Of a stretch of 64,000 nucleotides of DNA, positions 15,439-24,364 are shown piece after piece (position 1 is the stretch's first letter; each line of letters starts with the position of its first letter). A program made the position numbers and the translations under genes. Under the pieces are notes generated by a model. It was not told the origin of the DNA. It worked only from the letters and a program-made list of their open reading frames with translations, and made no database searches. The stretch is from Flavihumibacter sp. UBA7668 (GTDB lineage Bacteria > Bacteroidota > Bacteroidia > Chitinophagales > Chitinophagaceae), in assembly GCF_002483205.1 (NCBI RefSeq), contig NZ_DLHM01000007.1, positions 124,001 to 188,000 of the forward strand. The letters run 5' to 3'.

Positions 15439-17604
15439 TTAAATCTTGTTAATATCAAAAGGGAGTCGTCTGATTCGTTTTCCTGTTGCTGCAAAGATGG
15501 CATTACATAAGGCAGGCGCCAGTGGTGGCAGACCGGGTTCACCCACACCTTTAATTTTTTCACCACCTTCCGCCAGAATATGCACTTCAATCGGTGGCAC
15601 TTCCGGCATCCGGAGAATCTGGTTATTATGATAGTTGGACTGCACTGTTCTGCCTTTTTCGATCTGGATGCCCCCTTTGATAGCAGCTGTAATGGCCATC
15701 ACCACCGCGCCTTCCACCTGGGCTTCCACCGTATCCGGATTCACGACGGTTCCCAAATCAATAACTGCATACACTTTCTCAATTTTGATACCCTCTCCCT
15801 TTTTCGAAACCTCTACCACATTGCCCCCCAGTCCGGCAAAAAACTCCCACTGTGCAACTCCTCTTCCCCATCCGGCGGGCAGGGGTTTATCCCAATTCGA
15901 TATTTGTTTCAATTTTTGCAGCAGCCGTTTGGTATCTGATTGCTTCCCATCCAGCATGGATAACCGAAAACTCATCGGATCAACCCCTGCCTTCACCGCC
16001 ATTTCGTCTATAAATGATTCGTGTGAAAAGGCCAGTGTGGTAGATGTTACCGCCCTCCAGGCCGCCAATGGTACATGCATGTCAGCATGTACATAGAGGT
16101 TCTTCATATTCGGAATCTCATAGGCCTGTTCGCTGATACCTTCCGTCATACCGCCATCCGACTTTGTTTTATCATAGTTGGCGTTGGACGATGCGCTTAT
16201 GGAGGGCGATATCACTTTATGCTGAAAGGCGATCGGTTTATTATTGGCATCCAAAGCACCTTTAAATGCAGAAAATGTCATCGGGCGAAAAGGACCCTGT
16301 TGCGTGTCGTCCTCCCGGGTCCAGATCGATTTCACCGGCTTTCCCGCTTTCCTGGCTAACTGCACGGCCTCATGTACATAATCGGGATATAATCTCCGCC
16401 CAAATCCACCACCATTAAATTGCACATGCACTTTTATATTTTCCGGTTTCAACCCATATTCTTTGGCAAAACTGTTTTTGATACTGAAGGGCACCTGGGT
16501 CGATGTCCAGATTTCCAACTGACCGCCTTCTTTCCAATGGGCCAGACAATTCATTGGTTCAATGGGTGAATGGGATACCATGGGCGTTTCATAAAACGCT
16601 TCGAGTTGTATAGGCGCATCGCTCCAGGCATTTTCAAAATCCCCCTTAGCATGATCTACAACCCCATCTTTTTTAGCGAGCTCCCTCAATTGCTGCTCGT
16701 AGGCTTTCAATGAGAAATTTTCATTGCCCTGATAATCCCATTTTATTTGCAGTGCCTTTCTTCCCTGAACTGCTGCCCAGTAATTATCTGCCAGCACGGC
16801 CACTCCCTCAAACCGGTATTTTCCGATCAGTCGTTCACAGGTTATGACCTGCTGCACTCCTTTTACTTTTTTGGCAGCTGCAGCATCAAAACTCAACAGC
16901 TTTCCCCCAAAAACCGGACAACGTTCAATGCTGGAAAACAACATTCCGGGCACCTCTACATCAATGCCGAAAACCGCTTTGCCGTTGGATTTTAGCGGAA
17001 CATCCGGGCGCTTCACCGCTTTTCCCAGTAACTTGAATTGAGCAGGATCTTTTAATTTGGGATCCTTCGGAACCTCCAGTTTACCTGCTGCCTCCGCCAA
17101 TTCCTGATAAGTTGCAGAACGATTACTTGCTTTATGATGAACTTTCCCGTTTTCTGTTGAACATTCCGCAACTGGAACAGCCCAAGTCTGACTGGCTGCC
17201 GTTACCAGCATCTCCCTGGCTGCAGCACCTACTTTTCGATATTTTGTATAACTGGTTCGAATGGAAGCAGATCCACCTGCAAACTGATCCGCTCCCAATT
17301 CTTTTTCACCTCCCGACTGGCGAATAGTGATCTGATCAAGGGTCAGATCCAGTTCCTCGGCTATGAGCGATGGAATCGATTGAAAAGTGCCCTGCCCGAT
17401 TTCTGGTTTGGTATTATAAATGGTAATTGCACCTTGCGGATCAATCAATACAAAAGGCGTTACACCAATAGGATTGGCCAGATTACTCAGGTTCACCAAT
17501 TGGTTTACTACCTTGCCTTCAGCACCACCCAATCCAATAATAAAACCTGCACCGGTAAGTGATGACAATTGCAAAAACCGCCGACGGGAGACTGTCGTAC
17601 GCAT
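15439..17604 (-). CDS. Molybdopterin-binding subunit of an IorB-type hydroxylase, Tat-exported
   Basis: Large catalytic subunit of a xanthine-oxidase-family molybdenum hydroxylase, 721 aa. The N-terminus MRTTVSRRRFLQLSSLTGAG is a twin-arginine signal, so the folded enzyme acts in the periplasm. Isoquinoline 1-oxidoreductase beta-like features include IGQGTFQSIPSLIAEELD, GGGFGRRLYPDYVHEAVQLA and GVGEPGLPPLAPALCNAIFAATG, the last containing the conserved catalytic Glu. It lies downstream of the [2Fe-2S] subunit (21-base gap). No FAD subunit, cytochrome or XdhC-type maturation factor is nearby, so the electron acceptor is not encoded here. IorAB-type enzymes oxidise aldehydes or N-heterocycles; the substrate is unknown. 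Confidence 0.92.
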   Translation of the reverse strand: MRTTVSRRRFLQLSSLTGAGFIIGLGGAEGKVVNQLVNLSNLANPIGVTPFVLIDPQGAITIYNTKPEIGQGTFQSIPSLIAEELDLTLDQITIRQSGGEKELGADQFAGGSASIRTSYTKYRKVGAAAREMLVTAASQTWAVPVAECSTENGKVHHKASNRSATYQELAEAAGKLEVPKDPKLKDPAQFKLLGKAVKRPDVPLKSNGKAVFGIDVEVPGMLFSSIERCPVFGGKLLSFDAAAAKKVKGVQQVITCERLIGKYRFEGVAVLADNYWAAVQGRKALQIKWDYQGNENFSLKAYEQQLRELAKKDGVVDHAKGDFENAWSDAPIQLEAFYETPMVSHSPIEPMNCLAHWKEGGQLEIWTSTQVPFSIKNSFAKEYGLKPENIKVHVQFNGGGFGRRLYPDYVHEAVQLARKAGKPVKSIWTREDDTQQGPFRPMTFSAFKGALDANNKPIAFQHKVISPSISASSNANYDKTKSDGGMTEGISEQAYEIPNMKNLYVHADMHVPLAAWRAVTSTTLAFSHESFIDEMAVKAGVDPMSFRLSMLDGKQSDTKRLLQKLKQISNWDKPLPAGWGRGVAQWEFFAGLGGNVVEVSKKGEGIKIEKVYAVIDLGTVVNPDTVEAQVEGAVVMAITAAIKGGIQIEKGRTVQSNYHNNQILRMPEVPPIEVHILAEGGEKIKGVGEPGLPPLAPALCNAIFAATGKRIRRLPFDINKI

Positions 17605-17625
17605 GGGAATTAGTTTATGTATGTA

Positions 17626-18099
17626 TTAGAATGGTTTGGACTTCATCAGCTCGGCTGCCCGATGTACCGCCTTTCTGATCCGGGGATAGGTGCCGCATCT
17701 GCAGAGATTTCCCTGTAAAGCTGAATCAATCTGCTCGTCTGTGGGGTCGGGGTTCTTTTTCAGCAAGGCTACGGTTGTCATGATCTGGCCAGACTGGCAA
17801 TAGCCGCATTGTGGTACCTGTAACTCAATCCAGGCCTGCTGCACCGGGTGTTCCACATTCTCCGACAGCCCTTCAATGGTGGAGATTTTTTTATTGGCAG
17901 CCACACTCACCTGCGTTGAGCAACTGCGGATAGGGTTGCCATCCATTAATACTGTACAAGCCCCGCACTGTGCCATGCCGCACCCAAACTTGGTTCCCTT
18001 CAAGCCCACAAAATCACGGATTGCCCATAGGAGTGGCATTTGAGGGTCCACATCAATCTTAAATTGCTTATTATTAACGGTAAGGGTTATGGCAGCCAT
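17626..18099 (-). CDS. [2Fe-2S] subunit of the IorA-type molybdenum hydroxylase
   Basis: Electron-transfer subunit of 157 aa partnering the molybdopterin subunit. The N-terminal ferredoxin-like domain has C-GMAQ-C-GA-C…SC ligands for one cluster. The C-terminal four-helix domain has CGYCQSGQIM and CRCGTYPRI for the second. There is no signal peptide; export would be as a complex carried by the Tat signal of the large subunit, which is usual for this family. It is the first gene of the operon, and its 124-base upstream region contains a GC-rich palindrome. Confidence 0.95.
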   Translation of the reverse strand: MAAITLTVNNKQFKIDVDPQMPLLWAIRDFVGLKGTKFGCGMAQCGACTVLMDGNPIRSCSTQVSVAANKKISTIEGLSENVEHPVQQAWIELQVPQCGYCQSGQIMTTVALLKKNPDPTDEQIDSALQGNLCRCGTYPRIRKAVHRAAELMKSKPF

Positions 18100-18146
18100 A
18101 AATTTCTATTTGTAAAGCCTAATTTACCACTATTTTCCGATCTCCA

Positions 18147-18191
18147 CTCACCCGCCGGGTGCCACCGGTCGGGTGCCACCCGGCGGGTGAG
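18147..18191. repeat. GC-rich REP-like palindrome with internal direct repeats
   Basis: CTCACCCGCCGGGT (18147-18160) and ACCCGGCGGGTGAG (18178-18191) are perfect 14-base inverted arms around a 17-base loop. CGGGTGCCACC also occurs twice directly (18156-18166 and 18170-18180). The element sits between divergent genes. A shorter relative, ACCCGACGGGT, occurs at 33482-33492, which suggests a dispersed repeat family. Confidence 0.8.
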
Positions 18192-18223
18192 AGAAATGAT
18201 GCACCTTTGGGGAGAGGAGCATA

Positions 18224-18823
18224 ATGAATCGTATGATGAAACAGATTTTAACCCTGATGGTGCTTGGAATGATGACGGCCTGCAATGAGGGCGGCAAAAA
18301 CGGAAACAATATTGAAGTTGAAATCAAAACGGTGGAGGGTACAATCATCGCTGAGCTATACCCGGATAAAGCACCGGAATCGGTGAAGGCATTTCTGGCT
18401 ATTGCAGATAAGGGACTTTATAAACGCACGCATTTTTATCGGATCCTTAGCGGTGATAATCAACCCTCCAATGCACCCAAGGCTGAACTGATACAAGGCG
18501 GACTCTGGAGCCGGACTAAAGCAAGGCCCGATCTGCCCAGAATCCCGCATGAAACCACCCAACAAACGGGTCTCACCCATGCTGAAGGCACCCTTTCACT
18601 CGCCCGTGAAGAACCCGGAAGCGCCAGCTCCGAATTTTTCATCACCCTCAGTGATTTACCCGGATTCGATTTCGGTGGTGAAAACAATGCAGACGGACAG
18701 GGTTATGCCGCCTTCGGGAAAGTGACCAGGGGTATGGATATTGTTCGCAAAATTTACCGAAAACCAGAAACCGATCAATATTTTGATCCTCCCGTTATGA
18801 TTGTCGATATTCAACGCCGATAA
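18224..18823 (+). CDS. Cyclophilin-type peptidyl-prolyl isomerase lipoprotein
   Basis: Catalyses proline cis-trans isomerisation in the cell envelope. The 199-aa protein has a lipoprotein signal (MKQILTLMVLGMMTAC). A cyclophilin domain follows (VEIKTVEGTIIAELYPDKAPESVKAFLAIADKGLY…HFYRI, then GTLSLARE…SSEFFITLSD and YAAFGKV). The ATG at 18224 is used; the ATG at 18233 is an equally possible start. The position of the usual catalytic FHR arginine reads FYR, so activity is likely kept. It is followed 9 bases later by the ion channel gene on the same strand. Confidence 0.92.
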   Translation: MNRMMKQILTLMVLGMMTACNEGGKNGNNIEVEIKTVEGTIIAELYPDKAPESVKAFLAIADKGLYKRTHFYRILSGDNQPSNAPKAELIQGGLWSRTKARPDLPRIPHETTQQTGLTHAEGTLSLAREEPGSASSEFFITLSDLPGFDFGGENNADGQGYAAFGKVTRGMDIVRKIYRKPETDQYFDPPVMIVDIQRR

Positions 18824-18832
18824 GACTAACCC

Positions 18833-19636
18833 ATGAGTTGGAAAACCCGATTATTTGAAATCATATTCGAAGCGGAAACCAAAGCCGGGCGAAGATTCGA
18901 CCTGGCTTTACTGATCCTGATTATAATCAGTCTGGCTGTTGTTATGCTGGAAAGCATGCCCACAGTTGCAGCACAATACGGCCAGGAATTAATTATATCC
19001 GAATGGATAATAACCGGACTCTTCACCATTGAATATATGCTACGGTTACTGGTGGTAAAAAAACCTGCGCGTTATGCCCGAAGTTTCTATGGGATCGTTG
19101 ATCTCCTATCTATTCTCCCAACGTATTTAAGCCTTCTATTCCCCGCCTCCCATTTCTTATTATCTATTCGTGCCCTGCGGCTAATGCGCGTATTTCGCAT
19201 ACTCAAGCTGACCCATTTTGTTTCAGAAGGAACCGGCATCGTGTTGGCAATGAAAGCCAGTGCCCGCAGAATTGGCATCTTTCTCAGCTTTGTGCTGTTA
19301 CTTAGCACAATCCTGGGCACTATCATTTATGTTGTCGAGAATACAGCCAATCCGGATTTCAGCAGTATCCCTCAAAGTATTTACTGGGCAATAGTAACCA
19401 TTACAACGGTAGGTTACGGGGATATTTCCCCCGTGACAGCAATCGGTAAAATGGTTGCCTCCGTGGTGATGCTCCTTGGTTACGCCATCATCGCCGTACC
19501 TACCGGAATCGTTACCGTTGAACTTTCCAAACAATTCGGACGGAAAGATAAACTAACAGAATCCTGTCCGGCCTGTGGGCACGAAGGCCATGATCCGGAT
19601 GCAAAATTTTGCAAATTCTGCGGACACGCTTTATAG
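18833..19636 (+). CDS. Voltage-gated-type potassium channel with C-terminal zinc ribbon
   Basis: Inner-membrane ion channel subunit of 267 aa. Helices S1-S4 are visible, and S4 carries regularly spaced arginines (LSIRALRLMRVFRILKLTHF) as voltage sensor. A pore loop with the K+ selectivity filter TTVGYGD follows. The last ~25 residues are a double-CxxC zinc ribbon (CPACGHEGHDPDAKFCKFCG), an uncommon addition to KvAP-like channels that may mediate assembly or protein contacts. It is probably co-transcribed with the cyclophilin gene. Confidence 0.93.
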   Translation: MSWKTRLFEIIFEAETKAGRRFDLALLILIIISLAVVMLESMPTVAAQYGQELIISEWIITGLFTIEYMLRLLVVKKPARYARSFYGIVDLLSILPTYLSLLFPASHFLLSIRALRLMRVFRILKLTHFVSEGTGIVLAMKASARRIGIFLSFVLLLSTILGTIIYVVENTANPDFSSIPQSIYWAIVTITTVGYGDISPVTAIGKMVASVVMLLGYAIIAVPTGIVTVELSKQFGRKDKLTESCPACGHEGHDPDAKFCKFCGHAL

Positions 19637-19641
19637 CTAAC

Positions 19642-20331
19642 CTAAATCAGTTGGATACCTTCACTCTCTAATTGTTTGTATTTCTTCTTATCAAACACAT
19701 AATAGAAGGCGCCTTTTTTTGAAGAAGCTTTTTCTTTTTCATCCAGCCGCTGCAAAATTCCAAGTGATAAAATCTTTCGTGTAAAATTGCGCTTGTCAAA
19801 ACTTCTTTCAAAAATCGCTTCATACAATGCCTGCAATTGTTGCAGGGTAAATTTGTGTGGCAATAATTCAAATCCGATCGGATGATTGGAAACCTTTTGC
19901 TGTAATCGCTCTTTGGCCAGTTTGATCATTCTTTTATGATCAAAAACCAGGGGTGGCAGTTTTTTCAAATCAAACCATTTGGCCTGGTGAGATTCCAGCT
20001 TTTCACTGTCTGATTCATCTATCTTGATGAGGGCAAAATAGGCAATGGAAACCACCCGTCCGCCCGGATCACGATCCACATCTCCGAAACAATGCAATTG
20101 TTCCATATAGATTTTATCCAGACCGGTCAGGTTTAACAAAATCCGGGCGGCTGCATCGTTTACACTTTCCTGTTGCTCAGCAAATCCGCCCATCAAAGAC
20201 CACTTCCCGGCTTCCGGTTCAAGTCCGCGTTTGATCAGCAGCGCCTTCAATCCGGATCCATCAAATCCAAAGATGATGCAGTCTACTGCCAGAAGAAACC
20301 GATCGTATTGTTTGTATTCTATTCTTGCCAT
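19642..20331 (-). CDS. Nudix-fold transcriptional regulator, AraR-like
   Basis: Predicted repressor of the adjacent arabinose genes. From the ATG at 20331 (MARIEYKQYDR, 229 aa) it has an N-terminal Nudix domain (~residues 5-145) and a C-terminal winged helix (LQQLQALYEAIFERSFDKRNFTRKILSLGILQ). The Nudix box is degenerate: G-x5-E is kept (GFAEQQE), but the REUxEExGU part reads RILLNLTGL, losing the catalytic glutamates. This fits the Bacteroidota AraR/NrtR group, in which the domain senses a ligand (L-arabinose for AraR) instead of hydrolysing. The gene lies 15 bases after the arabinose symporter stop, at the end of the arabinose operon. Confidence 0.88.
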   Translation of the reverse strand: MARIEYKQYDRFLLAVDCIIFGFDGSGLKALLIKRGLEPEAGKWSLMGGFAEQQESVNDAAARILLNLTGLDKIYMEQLHCFGDVDRDPGGRVVSIAYFALIKIDESDSEKLESHQAKWFDLKKLPPLVFDHKRMIKLAKERLQQKVSNHPIGFELLPHKFTLQQLQALYEAIFERSFDKRNFTRKILSLGILQRLDEKEKASSKKGAFYYVFDKKKYKQLESEGIQLI

Positions 20332-20345
20332 AACTGGTTGCAAAT

Positions 20346-22031
20346 TTACCAGAATTTAATGTACAGAGCCATCAAAATCAGCAGCGTGATTACAATTTGT
20401 ACCACTGTGGCAGGTTTAACACTGAACATTCCTTTTTCATGAATAAAGGCTTTGGGGTTGATTTTCGGTCCGGCCAAACTCATCGCTACCATAACAGCAA
20501 CAGTGAAAAAGAATGCCAGTCCCATACAGATCAGGAAGGGAATTTCGTATCCGCCTTTACCATTTGGATAGGCTGTATAAAGCAGGGTTTCATTTCCAAA
20601 AATTGCGGGAGCAGCTTCGTTGAAAAATACAGAAAGGATAAAGCCTACCAGTATCCCTGCGATGGCTGCCGCACCGGTAGTTCTTTTCCAGAACATACCG
20701 AGGGTGAATACAGCGAAAACACCCGGACTGATAAACCCTGTATATTTCTGAATAAAGGTAAACCCGCCTTCGCCACCGATGCCCAATAGGTCTTCCCAGG
20801 TGAAAATCAGTGCCACCAGCATGGAAAGTACTACCGTTAGTCTTCCGGTCCAAACCATTTTGGTTTCGTCTGCGTCCTTCCTGATGTATTTTTTATAAAT
20901 ATCGAGTGTGAAAATAGTGGAGATACTATTTGCTTTCCCCGCCAATGACGCCACAATTGCAGCAGTCAAAGCCGCCACGGATAAGCCTTTCAGGCCGGAT
21001 GGCAGAAAACTCAAAATTGCCGAATAGGCGCCGTCCATACCCCCTACCAATTCGGGGAGATGGCCGTTTTTATACAAAACATACGCAGCAATACCAGGTA
21101 ACATTACAATGATTGGCATCATCAGTTTCAGAAATCCTGCAAACAGAATTCCGGTGCGGGCGGTATGCAAATCCGCTCCCAGCGCACGTTGTGTGATATA
21201 CTGATTACATCCCCAATAATTCAGGTTGACAATCCACTGACCCGCTGCATACATTAATATGCCTGGCAGAATGAGGTATTTATCAATATACTCCTGGGGC
21301 GATTCACTGGTTGGCTTATCGAGAATCATATGAAAATGATCTGGCGCATCTTTCATCAGCACCTTAAATCCGGCTATAGCATCGGTGCCTAATCCAAACC
21401 GTTCACTCACAATGGTGAGTGCCATATACGTTGTTGCCAAGCCGCCAACTATCAGAACAGCAACCTGAATCACATCGGTATAACCGATTACTTTCATTCC
21501 ACCCAAAGTAATGATGATGGCCGCCATAGCAAGTCCTATCATGATAACATGGAGGTATTGTCCACCCAGCAATCCATCAATAGCAATGGCGCCCAGGTAT
21601 AAAATGGAGGTCAGGTTTACAAATACATACAGGAATAACCAGAATACTGCCATAATCAATGCCACTGTTTCATTGTAGCGCATGGTCAGAAACTGGGGCA
21701 TCGTATAGATCTTGTTCTTCAGGTAAATCGGAATAAACCAAACAGCGATGATGATCAGGCCAAGAGCTGCAATCCATTCATAAGCTGCTACAGCAATACC
21801 AACGAAAAAACCATTGCCGCTCATGCCGATAAACTGTTCGGCTGAAATATTGGAAGCAATAAGAGATGCTCCGATAGCCCACCAGGTCAGCGATCCTTCC
21901 GCCAGGAAGAAATCCTTGGTATCTGTTACTGCTTTTTTCTTTTTGTTGTAAATCCAGAATCCATAGGTTCCTACGATAACGATATAGGCGAGGAATACCA
22001 GGATATCCGCCGTTGAAAGTGAATTATTCAT
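20346..22031 (-). CDS. SSS-family sodium/sugar symporter, probable arabinose transporter
   Basis: Inner-membrane Na+-coupled symporter of 561 aa with about 14 hydrophobic segments. SGLT-like motifs are visible: SLTWWAIGASLIASNISAEQFIG, an aromatic-rich second helix, WGCNQYITQRALGA, and GLSVAALTAAIVASLAGKANSISTIFTLDIYKKYI. It lies between araA (23-base gap) and the AraR-like regulator, so L-arabinose is the natural substrate. The assignment of sugar is from context. Confidence 0.93.
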   Translation of the reverse strand: MNNSLSTADILVFLAYIVIVGTYGFWIYNKKKKAVTDTKDFFLAEGSLTWWAIGASLIASNISAEQFIGMSGNGFFVGIAVAAYEWIAALGLIIIAVWFIPIYLKNKIYTMPQFLTMRYNETVALIMAVFWLFLYVFVNLTSILYLGAIAIDGLLGGQYLHVIMIGLAMAAIIITLGGMKVIGYTDVIQVAVLIVGGLATTYMALTIVSERFGLGTDAIAGFKVLMKDAPDHFHMILDKPTSESPQEYIDKYLILPGILMYAAGQWIVNLNYWGCNQYITQRALGADLHTARTGILFAGFLKLMMPIIVMLPGIAAYVLYKNGHLPELVGGMDGAYSAILSFLPSGLKGLSVAALTAAIVASLAGKANSISTIFTLDIYKKYIRKDADETKMVWTGRLTVVLSMLVALIFTWEDLLGIGGEGGFTFIQKYTGFISPGVFAVFTLGMFWKRTTGAAAIAGILVGFILSVFFNEAAPAIFGNETLLYTAYPNGKGGYEIPFLICMGLAFFFTVAVMVAMSLAGPKINPKAFIHEKGMFSVKPATVVQIVITLLILMALYIKFW

Positions 22032-22054
22032 GACAAGCTGCTCGTTCGGTTTGG

Positions 22055-23548
22055 TTAAGAATTGATTTGGTAATATACATCACTCCAGCGCAAATCATTC
22101 TTGAATTGGTAGAGATTTGTTTTTTTCCCAATCAGTACAAATTCAATTTCGGCCATATCGGCAAAATCTTCCAGTTGTTCGGATGTCAGGTTTTGACTGT
22201 AACAGGTATGATGTGCTCCTCCTGCCAGGATCCAGGCTGTGCAACCGGTTTGCATATCGGGATAGGGTTTCCATAATACCCGGGCAACAGGAAGTTTAGG
22301 AAGATCGTGAACCGGAGTTACCGCCTCTACTTCATTTACCAGCAGACGGAAACGATTTCCCAGATCCACAATGGATGCATTCAGAGCGGAACCTCCGTCA
22401 ACGTTGAACACGAGGCGAACCGGATCTGCTTTTCCACCAATTCCCAGCGGATGTACTTCACAACTCGGTTGTCCATGAGTGATAGACGGACAAATCTCCA
22501 GCATATGCGCGCCTAAAACCATCTGGTTTGCCGGATCAAAATGATAGGTATAATCTTCCATAAAGGAATTACCTCCTTTTAAACCATGTCCCATTACTTT
22601 CATTGCCCGAACCAGCGCAGCAGTTTTCCAATCTCCTTCTCCACCAAATCCGTACCCGTCGGCCATGAGTCGCTGTGTAGCAATACCTGGCAATTGGGCC
22701 ATTCCGTGTAAGTCTTCAAATGTATCCGTGAATCCTTTAAATCCACCCTGTACAAGGAATTGCCGCATCCCTAATTCAATTCTTGCCGCTTCGGTTAAGG
22801 ATGCCCGCTGCGCGCCGTCTTTAGCCAAAAGTGCCGACAGCTTGTAGGTATCTTCATATTCTTTGCACAGGGTTTCCACTTCTGAATCGGTGATTTCATT
22901 GATAACTTTTACCAGATCCCCCACACCATGGGTATTGACGGAGTACCCAAATTTCAGTTGCGCTTCCACCTTATCTCCCTCTGTTACGGCTACTTCCCGC
23001 ATATTGTCTCCGAAACGAACGAAGCGGGCTCCCTGCCAGTCAGCCCATCCTGCAGCAGCTCTTGTCCAATGATTGATTTGTTGCTGTACGGAAGAATCTG
23101 CCCAATATCCGGTTACCACTTTTCGACGCATCCGCATCCTGCTCATCATAAAACCGAATTCACGATCACCATGCGCGCTTTGATTCAGGTTCATGAAATC
23201 CATATCTATTTTCGACCAGGGGATATCCCGGTTGAATTGTGTATGCAGATGCAATAATGGTTTTTGTAAAATTTTTAATCCGCCGATCCACATTTTTGCC
23301 GGCGAAAAAGTATGCATCCAGGCAATCACACCAATACAGTTACGGGAGGTATTCACTTCCTGACAGATGGAATAAATTTCATCGGGCGATTTCAGCACCG
23401 GCTTATAGACTACCTGAACTGGTATATTCCCCGAGGCATTTAATGCCTGCACAATTGCCTGTGAATGTTCCGCGACTTCGAGCAGTGTTTGCTCTCCGTA
23501 CAAATGCTGACTACCTGTGAGAAACCAAACTTCGAAAGAAGAAAACAT
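22055..23548 (-). CDS. araA: L-arabinose isomerase
   Basis: Cytoplasmic Mn-dependent isomerase converting L-arabinose to L-ribulose. The length, 497 aa, is typical. Conserved stretches include EVWFLTGSQHLYGEQTL at the N-terminus, GVIAWMHTFSPAKMWIGGL, HTQFNRDIPW, GYGFGGEGDWKTAALVRAMK (catalytic Glu region) and SFMEDYTYHF. It lies third in the araB-araD-araA order, 87 bases downstream of araD. That gap is AT-rich with AAAAGT-type short repeats and no recognisable operator. Confidence 0.98.
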   Translation of the reverse strand: MFSSFEVWFLTGSQHLYGEQTLLEVAEHSQAIVQALNASGNIPVQVVYKPVLKSPDEIYSICQEVNTSRNCIGVIAWMHTFSPAKMWIGGLKILQKPLLHLHTQFNRDIPWSKIDMDFMNLNQSAHGDREFGFMMSRMRMRRKVVTGYWADSSVQQQINHWTRAAAGWADWQGARFVRFGDNMREVAVTEGDKVEAQLKFGYSVNTHGVGDLVKVINEITDSEVETLCKEYEDTYKLSALLAKDGAQRASLTEAARIELGMRQFLVQGGFKGFTDTFEDLHGMAQLPGIATQRLMADGYGFGGEGDWKTAALVRAMKVMGHGLKGGNSFMEDYTYHFDPANQMVLGAHMLEICPSITHGQPSCEVHPLGIGGKADPVRLVFNVDGGSALNASIVDLGNRFRLLVNEVEAVTPVHDLPKLPVARVLWKPYPDMQTGCTAWILAGGAHHTCYSQNLTSEQLEDFADMAEIEFVLIGKKTNLYQFKNDLRWSDVYYQINS

Positions 23549-23635
23549 GATAGATAAGTTAAAAGTTAGAAGTAAAAAGTCAAAAGTTCAAACAACCTGA
23601 TATATGCAACAGTCAATGGAAAATCAACAAAAAAA

Positions 23636-24340
23636 TCAACAGCCTTCCTGCCCGTAATAGGCATCGGAGCCGTGCTTTCGCTGCCAGTGTTTTTGGATAA
23701 GGGATGGTTTTAACCGGGGTGCGGATGGATTGATCTGTTCAGTTAGCACCGCCATTTTAGCAATGGCTTCCAATACAGCACTATTATAAACAGCTTTCGC
23801 TGCAGTTTTGCCCCAGGTAAATGGAGCATGGTTTCCAACCAGCATCATTTCCACTTCCCGATAATCCAGCTTTTTGGCAGCAAAACAATCCATGATCTGA
23901 AAACCTGTCTGGTATTCATAATTACCTTCTATTCTTGCATCTTCCATAGGAGGTGCACAGGGTATATCCACCGTGTTATGGTCTGCGTGTGTAGTTCCAA
24001 AGATGGGTATATCACGAACTGCCTGTGCCCATGCTGTTGCATAGGTAGAATGCGTATGTACAATACCCCCAATTTCTGTCCAGTGTTTATATAAAACAGC
24101 ATGTGTTTGTGTATCAGAAGAGGGGCGCAATCCACCATCAACAAGGTTACCATCAAAATCAACAATCACCATGGAAGAAGGTGTCAATTCTTCATATGGC
24201 ACACCACTTGGTTTAATCGCAAAAATACCTTGTCCCCGGTCGGCCGCACTTACATTTCCAAATGTAAACAGCACCAGCCCCAGCTTCGGTAACTGCATGT
24301 TGGCTTCATAAGCCTGCTCCCTAATCTCTTTATATTTCAT
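23636..24340 (-). CDS. araD: L-ribulose-5-phosphate 4-epimerase
   Basis: Class II aldolase-fold epimerase making D-xylulose 5-phosphate for the pentose phosphate pathway. I use the ATG at 24340 (MKYKEIREQAYEAN, 234 aa); the upstream ATG adds seven unconserved residues. Features include FGNVSA, KPSGVPYEEL, the zinc histidines in HTHSTYATAWAQ, GTTHADHN and the later GNHAPFTWG. It follows araB at a 24-base distance, so the two are almost certainly co-translated from one mRNA. Confidence 0.97.
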   Translation of the reverse strand: MKYKEIREQAYEANMQLPKLGLVLFTFGNVSAADRGQGIFAIKPSGVPYEELTPSSMVIVDFDGNLVDGGLRPSSDTQTHAVLYKHWTEIGGIVHTHSTYATAWAQAVRDIPIFGTTHADHNTVDIPCAPPMEDARIEGNYEYQTGFQIMDCFAAKKLDYREVEMMLVGNHAPFTWGKTAAKAVYNSAVLEAIAKMAVLTEQINPSAPRLKPSLIQKHWQRKHGSDAYYGQEGC

Positions 24341-24364
24341 ACAATATCTTTCACCTTTCACTTC

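Noticed and set aside
23549..23635. Repeated AAAAGT-like words between araD and araA as an operator or CRISPR-like array
   Set aside because: Low-complexity AT-rich spacer without regular spacing or match to the candidate AraR sites.
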